A DNA stretch of 36,702 bases, from NCBI GenBank assembly GCA_900544075.1, contig UQTJ01000031.1:1-36702 (forward strand), read 5' to 3'. The position numbers and the translations under genes are program-made. The stretch comes from an uncultured Bacteroides sp. (GTDB lineage Bacteria; Bacteroidota; Bacteroidia; Bacteroidales; Bacteroidaceae). Below are positions 17,042-25,600 of this stretch, one piece after another (within the stretch, counting starts at the first letter, position 1; every line of letters begins with the position of its first letter). The notes beneath the pieces are model-generated. The model had not been told where the DNA came from. It saw nothing but the letters and a program-made list of their open reading frames with translations, and ran no database searches.

Positions 17042-17206
17042 CGTTATATTTACCATTCCAATATAAATTTCTAATCCACTGATTTCCAAACAAATACAAA
17101 AACGCGCAAAACGCTTCGTTATTTTAATCAAAACGAACCGTCGTTTAAACTAAAACGACTAAGCGTTTTTTTCTGATATCTCAAAGCCTACACTAACACA
17201 GACAAT
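17042..17206. other. Upstream part of the susC-dapL intergenic region with a 22-bp repeat
   Basis: No gene is seen. AACG recurs at 17110, 17132 and 17154, exactly 22 bp apart, each followed by a CGTT (17117, 17142, 17164) that makes a small hairpin or dyad. The third ends in a T-run (17166-17171). These could be binding sites or small structured RNA elements; I cannot assign them. The rest is AT-rich and featureless. Confidence 0.5.
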
Positions 17207-17239
17207 AAAAGGCGAAACTACATCGCTGCAGTTTCGCCT
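17207..17239 (-). terminator. Terminator downstream of dapL
   Basis: A perfect 10-bp stem (AGGCGAAACT at 17210-17219, AGTTTCGCCT at 17230-17239) is followed on the minus strand by a short T-run (A at 17207-17210). It lies about 70 bp after the dapL stop codon and shields the susC control region from read-through. Confidence 0.8.
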
Positions 17240-17308
17240 CTACTAAATACATATAAAACCAAAACAGATTATAATTAACGTCATGCAAATTGGCAGGACA
17301 TGACATGT

Positions 17309-18538
17309 TTATATATATTTCTCAATACGTTGCATGGCCTCTATACAATCCTCACGTTTACCAAATGCAGTAAGACGAAGATAGCCTTCGCCGGACGGAC
17401 CGAAACCTACTCCGGGAGTACCTACTACATTAGCTTTCTCCAACAAAGTATCGAAGAATTTCCACGAACCGTAGCCTTCGGGAGTCTTAAGCCACAGATA
17501 AGGTGAATTTATTCCTCCATAAACAGTCATTCCGAATTTGGTAAAACCTTCGCGCATAATACGCGCATTTTCCAGATAATAGTCGATATTTGCTTTTACC
17601 TGTTCCTTACCCTCGGGGGAATATATAGCCTCGGCTGCACGCTGAGTAATATAGCTGGTTCCATTAAATTTTGTACACTGGCGTCGCAGCCACAATTTAT
17701 TAAGCTGAACTTTCGTTCCGTCTGCCGCAGTAGCAAGAAGTTCGTCTGGAATTACCGTATAACCACATCGCACTCCTGTGAATCCGGCTGTTTTGGAAAA
17801 ACTTCTGAATTCTATAGCACACTGTCTGGCTCCTTCTATCTCGTATATTGAATGTGGAACATTTTCCTCGCGTATGAATGCCTCGTATGCAGCATCAAAA
17901 AATATTATAGAACCATTCTTGAGCGCATAGTCTACCCACACTTTCAGTTCCTCTTTTGTAAGCGTTGTTCCTGTAGGATTATTAGGATAACACAGATAGA
18001 TGATATCCGCATGCTTAGAAGGAAGCGAAGGAACAAAACCGTTTTCTTCATTACAAGGCATATATGTAATATCGCTCCAACATCCGTCAACGCCCAACTC
18101 TCCTGCTCTGCCGGACATAACATTGCTGTCGATATAGACAGGGTAGATAGGGTCGGTTACGGCTATCTTATTGTTACGACTGAATATGTCACCTATATTT
18201 CCAGTGTCACTTTTTGCTCCATCATTTATGAAAACTTCATGATAAGAAAGCTTTATTCCACGTGATTCGAAATCATTCTTTATAATAGCCTCTATCAGAA
18301 AATCATATCCTTGTTCCGGTCCATATCCATGGAATGATGCAGATGAAGCCAGTTCGTCTGCGGCACGGTGCATAGCATCAATACAGGCTGCGGGAAGCGG
18401 ACGTGTGACATCGCCTATCCCCAGTCTGATGAGGTCGATATCAGGATTTGCCGCCTTGAAGTTGTTTACTTTCCGCGCTATGTCTGAAAAGAGATAACTG
18501 CCGGGCAGTTTTAGAAAATTATCGTTTATTTGCGCCAT
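17309..18538 (-). CDS. dapL: LL-diaminopimelate aminotransferase
   Basis: 409 aa, PLP-dependent class I/II aminotransferase. It converts tetrahydrodipicolinate directly to LL-diaminopimelate using glutamate, bypassing the acylated intermediates of the dapD/C/E route. The family N terminus (NDNFLKLPGSYLFSDIARKV) is clear, with PNNPTG (185-190) and the PLP lysine at about Lys249 in SFSKTAGFTG. The gene starts 17 nt after dapF, so the two consecutive steps to meso-DAP are co-expressed. A terminator follows. Confidence 0.95.
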   Translation of the reverse strand: MAQINDNFLKLPGSYLFSDIARKVNNFKAANPDIDLIRLGIGDVTRPLPAACIDAMHRAADELASSASFHGYGPEQGYDFLIEAIIKNDFESRGIKLSYHEVFINDGAKSDTGNIGDIFSRNNKIAVTDPIYPVYIDSNVMSGRAGELGVDGCWSDITYMPCNEENGFVPSLPSKHADIIYLCYPNNPTGTTLTKEELKVWVDYALKNGSIIFFDAAYEAFIREENVPHSIYEIEGARQCAIEFRSFSKTAGFTGVRCGYTVIPDELLATAADGTKVQLNKLWLRRQCTKFNGTSYITQRAAEAIYSPEGKEQVKANIDYYLENARIMREGFTKFGMTVYGGINSPYLWLKTPEGYGSWKFFDTLLEKANVVGTPGVGFGPSGEGYLRLTAFGKREDCIEAMQRIEKYI

Positions 18539-18555
18539 TTTTTAGTTGTTAGTTA

Positions 18556-19359
18556 TTAAAGAACTATTTCTCCATCAAAGACTTTTACAGCAGGACCGGT
18601 CATATATACATGTCCGTCTGTTTCGTCCCATTTAATTTTAAGTGTGCCTCCATCCATTTTCACAGATGATTCTCTACCGCACTTTCCGGTATATGCCGCA
18701 GCCACGGCTGTAGCGCAAGCTCCTGTTCCGCATGCCATTGTAATACCTGAGCCACGTTCCCACACTCTCATACGAATATATCCATCCTGAAAAGTCTGTG
18801 CAAATTCCACATTTACACGATCAGGGAATAATGGATGTTTCTCAAGTGACGGTCCAACAGTATTGATATCAACTTCGGATATATTATTTACAAATATCAC
18901 AAGATGAGGATTACCCATTGATACAGAAACACCTTCTGTGTATCCGTATCCATCACCTAACTGAACTTTTCCAATAACTTTAGGAAGACCCATATCGACG
19001 GTCACTTCATCAACATGATTATCTTTTGTAAGATGAAGTCGCAATGTTTTTATTCCGGAAAGAGTTTCCAGTGTAACTTCCGTTTTTGCAGTCAGTCCCT
19101 CTTCATAAAGGTATTTTCCTATGCATCGGCTCGCATTTCCGCACATCATAGCTTCCGAACCGTCGGCATTGAATATGCGCATACTGAAATCCGCTGTCTT
19201 TGATGTACCGATAAGGACCAGTCCGTCGCTGCCTATTCCGGTGTGATATTTGCTCCACATCACGGCAAGTTCTTCCGGATTCTCTATAGGATATTTAATG
19301 GTATTGACATAGATATAATCATTGCCGGCACCATGCATCTTTGTAAATCTGATGTTCAT
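18556..19359 (-). CDS. dapF: Diaminopimelate epimerase
   Basis: 267 aa, normal length. It interconverts LL- and meso-diaminopimelate for lysine and peptidoglycan synthesis, without cofactor. The two catalytic cysteines are present: Cys73 in MMCGNASRC and Cys210 in ACGTGAC. AGNDY near the N terminus is also conserved. It is translated just before dapL. The upstream 176-bp gap holds repeats and no recognisable promoter, so transcription may come from asnB/gltBD. Confidence 0.96.
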   Translation of the reverse strand: MNIRFTKMHGAGNDYIYVNTIKYPIENPEELAVMWSKYHTGIGSDGLVLIGTSKTADFSMRIFNADGSEAMMCGNASRCIGKYLYEEGLTAKTEVTLETLSGIKTLRLHLTKDNHVDEVTVDMGLPKVIGKVQLGDGYGYTEGVSVSMGNPHLVIFVNNISEVDINTVGPSLEKHPLFPDRVNVEFAQTFQDGYIRMRVWERGSGITMACGTGACATAVAAAYTGKCGRESSVKMDGGTLKIKWDETDGHVYMTGPAVKVFDGEIVL

Positions 19360-19539
19360 TTTTGATAATTAAGAATTAATAATTAATAATTAAAAATTGA
19401 GAGCCGAGAACCGAAGGTCAGCGAAGCTAATCAATTAATAATTAAGAACAGAAGGTCAGCGAAGCTAATTAATAATCAAGAGCTGAGAACTAAGAACTTA
19501 AGAACTCAAGAACTTAAAAACTCAAAAACTCAAACTCAA
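19360..19539. repeat. Mosaic of short repeats between asnB and dapF
   Basis: Three repeat types lie side by side. AATTAATAATTAAGAA-like AT repeats occupy 19366-19400 and 19432-19448. A 19-bp direct repeat GAAGGTCAGCGAAGCTAAT occurs at 19413-19431 and 19451-19469. An octamer array of AGAACTYA/AAAACTCA units covers 19485-19539, and the asnB stop codon lies in its last unit. No TAnnTTTG promoter is visible. Similar AT repeats recur at 21241-21290. Confidence 0.8.
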
Positions 19540-21230
19540 TACGCCGCCTCATGTACTCCCGCTACAGCACGTCCGCTCGGGTCATTCATCCCTTTAAACG
19601 ATGCGTCCCAAGCTAAAGCCTCAGCAGTTGAGCATGCCACACTCGGTACGCTTGGAACCGACTTGGCTGCAGATTCGCTTGGGAAATGTTCCTCGAATAT
19701 GCTGCGATAATAATATTCTTCCTTGTTCTGAGGCGGATTGATAGGGAAACGTTCTGCCGCATGGGCCATCTGCTCGTCTGATACTGCTTCCGATGTTATT
19801 GCCTTCAGAGTATCAATCCATGAATAGCCCACACCGTCGGAGAACTGTTCCTTTTGTCGCCATGCCACTTCCTGGGGGAGAAGAGATGAGAACGCATCGC
19901 GCACTACCTTCTTTTCTATCTCCTTGCCCGGACACATCTTTACGGCCGGATTCAGACGCATTGCCACATCCAGGAACTCCTTGTCGAGGAAAGGAACTCT
20001 TCCTTCCACGCCCCATGCAGAGAGCGATTTGTTGGCACGCAGACAGTCATAAAGATGCAGTTTGGAGAGTTTACGCACTGTTTCCTCATGGAATGCACGC
20101 GCATCCGGCGCCTTGTGAAAATAAAGATATCCTCCGAACACCTCGTCGGCACCTTCGCCACTCAGTACCATTTTTATACCCATAGACTTGATGACTCTTG
20201 CAAGGAGATACATCGGAGTAGACGCACGTACTGTAGTCACATCGTAAGTTTCTATGTAATAAATCACGTCGCGTATGGCGTCAAGACCTTCCTGGATGGT
20301 ATAATTTATCTCGTGATGTACTGTTCCGATATGTTCGGCCACAAGACGGGCCTTTTCCAGGTCCGGAGCCCCCTTAAGCCCTACAGCAAATGAGTGAAGC
20401 TGAGGCCACCATGCATCCTGCTTTCCGTCGGTTTCCACACGCTTGTCGGCAAACTGTTTAGCTACAGCTGAAATAACAGACGAATCAAGTCCGCCGGAAA
20501 GTAATACACCATATGGAACATCACTCATAAGCTGCCTTCTCACAGCAGCCTCCAAAGCCGAACGCACATCATTCACCTGAGCTTTGTAAGCTTCATCATC
20601 AGGCATATCGGCGTATCTGTCTTTCACTGCTTCATATTCTGTCCAGTCACGATTATACCATCTGTGCATCTTACCTTCTCGGCTCCAATAATAATGTCCG
20701 GGCAGGAAAGGCTCATATTCGTCGCACATCCCTTCAAGAGCTTTCAGTTCACTTGCGCAATATACTTTGCCGTCTGCATCACGTCCTATATAAAGAGGTA
20801 TAACGCCTATAGGGTCGCGTGCAATAAGAAACTCATCACGTTCCTCGTCATAAAGTGCAAATGCGAATATTCCACTCAGTTTCTCTATAAAATCCACTCC
20901 ATACTGACGATACAGGGCAAGTATAACCTCGCAGTCACTTCCGGTCTGGAATTCATACTTACCTGCAAATTCAGCGCGTATGTCGCGATGATTGTATATT
21001 TCGCCGTTCACAGCCAGAATTTGTTTTCTGTCCGGCGAAAACAATGGCTGTCCCCCACTCTGAGGGTCGACTATTGACAGACGTTCGTGTGCCAGGATGG
21101 CAGAACCACCGCAATATATTCCGCTCCAGTCCGGTCCGCGGTGGCGTATGCGTTTCGCCATAGTGAGAGCCTTTTGTCTCAACTCAGGCGATTGCTGTTT
21201 TATATTGAAGATACATGCTATACCACACAT
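19536..21230 (-). CDS. asnB: Asparagine synthetase B (glutamine-hydrolysing)
   Basis: 564 aa. The N-terminal class II glutamine amidotransferase begins MCGIACIF with nucleophile Cys2. The C-terminal synthetase domain carries the ATP pyrophosphatase loop SGGLDSS (245-251). It makes asparagine from aspartate with ammonia released from glutamine. The start is certain because Cys2 must follow the initiator Met. It lies 78 nt after gltD on the same strand, so both glutamate and asparagine synthesis are tied to the glutamine pool. The C-terminal tail after about residue 520 is Ala/Ser/Pro-rich and likely variable. Confidence 0.96.
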   Translation of the reverse strand: MCGIACIFNIKQQSPELRQKALTMAKRIRHRGPDWSGIYCGGSAILAHERLSIVDPQSGGQPLFSPDRKQILAVNGEIYNHRDIRAEFAGKYEFQTGSDCEVILALYRQYGVDFIEKLSGIFAFALYDEERDEFLIARDPIGVIPLYIGRDADGKVYCASELKALEGMCDEYEPFLPGHYYWSREGKMHRWYNRDWTEYEAVKDRYADMPDDEAYKAQVNDVRSALEAAVRRQLMSDVPYGVLLSGGLDSSVISAVAKQFADKRVETDGKQDAWWPQLHSFAVGLKGAPDLEKARLVAEHIGTVHHEINYTIQEGLDAIRDVIYYIETYDVTTVRASTPMYLLARVIKSMGIKMVLSGEGADEVFGGYLYFHKAPDARAFHEETVRKLSKLHLYDCLRANKSLSAWGVEGRVPFLDKEFLDVAMRLNPAVKMCPGKEIEKKVVRDAFSSLLPQEVAWRQKEQFSDGVGYSWIDTLKAITSEAVSDEQMAHAAERFPINPPQNKEEYYYRSIFEEHFPSESAAKSVPSVPSVACSTAEALAWDASFKGMNDPSGRAVAGVHEAAY

Positions 21231-21308
21231 AGTTGTAATTAAGAATTAAAAACGAGTTCAATTAAGAATTAAGAATTAAAAATGAGTGGATGACATCACC
21301 ACTAATTA
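21231..21308. repeat. AT-rich repeats in the gltD-asnB gap
   Basis: AGAATTAAAAACGAG (about 21242) recurs as AGAATTAAAAATGAG (about 21268), with AATTAAGAATTAAGAA between. The same AT repeat type is found in the asnB-dapF gap. A weak AGTGG/CCACT stem follows. No promoter consensus is seen. Confidence 0.7.
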
Positions 21309-22652
21309 TTAATTATTCATTATCATCCTGTCTATCTCTGCGGCCGCCTTACGTCCTGCAGCAATACATTTCACTACGAGCGACGGACCTGTAGCCGCGT
21401 CACCTGCCACAACTGCATTCGCAGGCAGTTCAGGAAGCTGTGGTTTCAGGAATCCCATAGCTAACAGAACCAAATCTGCCTTTATGGTATCTTTATTGCC
21501 CGTAGGTTTCATCGTCGGACGGCCACCGTCTGCTGCCGGAATCCATTCTACTTCTTCCACCTCTACTGCTGTGACTTTTCCGTTTTTGCCCACAAACTTA
21601 TTCGAGTTCAGACACCAGCGGCGTGTACATCCTTCTTCGTGGCTTGAACTGGTTTTCAGTACAACAGGCCACTGTGGCCATGGGGTAGCAGGATTGTGTC
21701 CTACAGGAGGTTTAGGCATAATTTCTATCTGAGTAACGCTCAATGCTCCCTGACGGTGTGAGGTACCTATACAGTCGCTACCCGTATCACCACCACCTAT
21801 TACCAGTACATGCTTTCCGCGGGCAGATATTCTGTCTTTCTCCGCAATATTCTGCCCGGCAAGCACTCTGTTCTGCTGCGCTAACATCTCCATGGCAAAA
21901 TGAATGCCGGAGAGTTCGCGTCCCGGTATCACCAAATCTCTGGCTTGCGGAGTTCCTGTACAAACAGCATACGCATCAAATCCTTCAGGCAATTTCGCAA
22001 GGTCTATTTCCGAATTAGTCTTGAAGACAATGCCTTCGGCTTCCATTATTCGGATACGGCGGTCTATGATGTTCTTTCCAAGTTTAAAATTTGGTATTCC
22101 GTATCGCAGAAGACCTCCGAGCATCTCGTCGCGTTCGAATACCGTAACTTCGTATCCACGTCTGTTCAGTTGGTTTGCTGCAGCAAGCCCGGCAGGTCCC
22201 GAACCAATCACAGCCACCTTTTTTCCGTTTCTTTCATATTTTTTCGGAGAGATATATCCTTCGCGGAATGCAGCCTCTATAACGGCAGCCTCATCCTCAC
22301 GAATAGTTACAGGAGAGTCGATACTGAGTTTCAGTACACACGATTTCTCACATAGCGCAGGACATATACGGCCTGTAAATTCCGGAAAGTCGTTTGTTGC
22401 ACTCAATATTTCGTAAGCCTTGCGCCAGTCACCCTTGCATAGTGCATCCTGAAACTCAGGAGGACGATTTCCCAACGGACATGCCCAATGACAGAATGGT
22501 ACTCCACAGTCCATACAACGGCTGGCCTGCAATTTACGTTCGCTTGTGTTAAGTGTCTGTTCCACTTCACTATAATCGGCAACACGTTCATGAACAGGAC
22601 GGTAGCCGGCCTCTTGACGAGGTATATTTAGAAATGCTTTTGGATTTCCCAT
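21309..22652 (-). CDS. gltD: Glutamate synthase small subunit (NADPH)
   Basis: 447 aa from ATG 22652 (MGNPKAF); ATG 22661 would add three residues, and the TTG at 22676 overlapping the gltB stop is unlikely. It feeds electrons from NADPH through FAD and 4Fe-4S clusters to GltB. N-terminal cysteine motifs (CMDCGVPFCHWACP and CPALCEKSC) bind the clusters. GSGPAGLAAA is the FAD site and GGGDTGSDC the NADPH site. It directly follows gltB, which is normal for the heterodimer. Confidence 0.95.
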   Translation of the reverse strand: MGNPKAFLNIPRQEAGYRPVHERVADYSEVEQTLNTSERKLQASRCMDCGVPFCHWACPLGNRPPEFQDALCKGDWRKAYEILSATNDFPEFTGRICPALCEKSCVLKLSIDSPVTIREDEAAVIEAAFREGYISPKKYERNGKKVAVIGSGPAGLAAANQLNRRGYEVTVFERDEMLGGLLRYGIPNFKLGKNIIDRRIRIMEAEGIVFKTNSEIDLAKLPEGFDAYAVCTGTPQARDLVIPGRELSGIHFAMEMLAQQNRVLAGQNIAEKDRISARGKHVLVIGGGDTGSDCIGTSHRQGALSVTQIEIMPKPPVGHNPATPWPQWPVVLKTSSSHEEGCTRRWCLNSNKFVGKNGKVTAVEVEEVEWIPAADGGRPTMKPTGNKDTIKADLVLLAMGFLKPQLPELPANAVVAGDAATGPSLVVKCIAAGRKAAAEIDRMIMNN

Positions 22653-22672
22653 ATTATTCATTATTAGTTGTT

Positions 22673-25600
22673 TCAATAGTCCCTCTGTACCTCCGCAATC
22701 TTCTGTTGCAGTTTCTTCATCTGTTCCTCAGCCAGAACACGTTTGTATTCTATTGGAGTAACCTGAATAAATTCATCAACATGCTCCTGCCATTCATCGA
22801 GCAGAGTACGTGCCAATTTCGAACCGGTGAATTTCCAGTGACGTTCGATAAGTTCTTTCAACTCCTTGCGTGAAGCAGAATCTTCAAGCAGATTGAGTTC
22901 TACCATCTCCATATTACAGAAATAGTCGAAACTATGTTCCGGGTCCCACACATATGCTATACCGCCACTCATACCGGCTGCAAAATTTCTTCCGGTATCG
23001 CCAAGCACTACCACACGTCCGCCTGTCATATATTCACAGCAGTGGTCACCAACTCCTTCTACAACAGCTATTGCACCTGAGTTTCTCACTGCAAATCTCT
23101 CTCCAACACGTCCGTTAATATAAACTTCACCTTTAGTGGCACCATACATAAGGGTATTGCCTGCGATAGTATTCTTAGAAGCATCGAACAACGAACCTGA
23201 CGGAGGCAACAGACAGATACGTCCACCGCTAAGACCTTTTCCCACATAGTCATTGGCTTCACCTTCCAAACGGAATGTTATTCCAGATGTCAGGAATGCT
23301 CCGAAGCTCTGTCCTGCCGAACCTTTAAACTTCACGTTAATAGTACCGTCAGGCAAACCTGTATGACCGTATCTTCTTGCCACCTCCCCGGAGAGCATGG
23401 CACCTGCCGAACGGTCTGTATTGGAAATTGTATATTCCAGTTCAACCGGTTTCATGTTATCCAAAGCCTCCTTAGCAGCCGAAATCATGGCTCTGTCCTT
23501 TATACCCAACAAGTCAAGAGGTTTGTCTGCAGTATGATGAATGTCGGCACAGCTTTCCACCTTATGTAAAATTCTTCCAAAATCCAGACCTGACATTTTT
23601 CCTCTGCTGTATGAAGAATCAACTTGAATAAGGTCCGTACGTCCTACTATATCTTCCAGTTTTGTAAATCCCATTTCTGCCAAATACTCTCTTACTTCCT
23701 CTGCCAGGAAACGGAAATAATTCACCACATATTTATAATGTCCACGGAAATGCTCGCGCAGTTTCTCATCCTGAGTAGCAACTCCGACAGGGCACAGATT
23801 GGTATGACATTTTCTCATCATAACACATCCCAAGACTATCAGTACAGAAGTTCCGAAAGCAAATTCCTCAGCTCCAAGCAAAGCCATACTTATAATGTCA
23901 CGTCCTGTTTTCAACTGTCCGTCTGTCTGCAGACGTACCTGTCCTCTAAGTCCGTTCAGCACAAGAGTCTGCTGGGTTTCGCTCAAACCTATCTCAGGCG
24001 GAATTCCGGCATACCTCATTGATGAAGCAGGAGAAGCACCTGTACCACCTTCGGCACCAGAAATCACAATCAGGTCGGCCTTAGCCTTTGCCACACCCGC
24101 CGCAATGGTACCAACACCACTTTCAGCCACCAGCTTAACACTTATAGCAGCACGCGGATTAACATTCTTCAAATCGAAAATCAACTGTGCAAGATCCTCT
24201 ATAGAATATATATCGTGATGAGGTGGAGGAGAAATAAGAGATATTCCGGGAATAGAATGACGTGTACGGGCAATTACTTCATCTACCTTAAATCCCGGCA
24301 GTTGTCCACCCTCTCCCGGTTTTGCTCCTTGTGCCACCTTTATCTGAATTTCCTCGGCATTGACTAAATATTCAGTTGTCACTCCGAAACGTCCTGAAGC
24401 TATCTGCTTGGTCTTGCTGCACAGACTGATATCTCCGTCTTCGGTATGATAAACATCAGAGAATCGGCTGCTGTCTTCACCACCTTCACCAGTATTGCTT
24501 CTTGCTCCAAGACTATTCATTGCCAATGCAAGAGCCTCATGAGCCTCCTTGCTGATTGCACCGAACGACATTGCCCCAGTAACAAAATGTTTCACTATAT
24601 CTTCTACCGGCTCCACCTGGTCTATGCTGATAGGAGCCCTGCGAAAACCGAAAAAGTCGCGAAGGAAAATAGGATTTTCCTTTTTATCCGCTTTAGCAGT
24701 AAATTCCTTGAACTTTTTATAACTACCTGTACGTGTGGCAAGCTGAAGCAGACTTATCGTATCAGGATTCCATGCATGCTGTTCACCATCCTTTCTGTAT
24801 GAGAAGAGTCCGATATGGTCAAGCAATGCTCCGGCTTCATCTTCAGATATAGCAACACCAGAACGATGGAATCTGAGATAATCATGTGCAATATCTCCGA
24901 TACTTGCCCCTCCAATTGTAGACACATCTGTTCCGAAATACATTCTCATTACCTCAGCATTCAAGCCTACAGCCTCAAACAGTTTAGCTCCTCGGTATGA
25001 ACGTATCGTGCTGATACCCATCTTGCTCATTACCTTATATAGACCTTTGCAAAGAGCCTTTATATAGTTCTTTTCGGCAGTAGCATAATCAAGCTGCACA
25101 TCGCCTTTCTTAACCAAACCGTCTATCACAGCAAAAGCCATATACGGACAGATTGCACTCGCTCCATATCCCAAAAGCAATGCAGCATGCATTACTTCAC
25201 GTGCTTCGCCACTTTCAACTATCAACGCTGTCTGCACACGTTTCTGCACCGAAATCAAATGATGATGAACTGCGCTTACAGCAACAAGTGACGGTACAGG
25301 CGCATATTCGGCATCTACATCCCTGTCTGAAAGCACTATATAGTTTGCACCTGCATCAACGGCTTCTTCCGCACTCTTACACAGATTCTCTATAGCGCGG
25401 CGAAGTCCTTCCTCGCCATCTGAAGCTTTGAATACCATTTTCAATTTGACTGTACTGAAGCCCTTATATCTGATATTACAGAGAATATCAAGCTGTGTAT
25501 TGGTAAGCACGGGATGCGGCAGACGAACCATCTTGCAATGTCCTGCACTCGGACTGAGAATATTGCTTCCTACGGCACCGATATACTCAGTAAGAGACAT

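Noticed and set aside
17110..17175. A simple rho-independent terminator for the susC upstream region
   Set aside because: No plus-strand gene ends here, the dapL terminator is already at 17207-17239, and the three equal 22-bp intervals are not explained by a terminator.
16900..17300. Invertible (phase-variable) promoter upstream of susC
   Set aside because: The inverted 10-mers at 16982 and 17032 do not enclose the promoter at 16946-16953, are short, and no recombinase gene is nearby.
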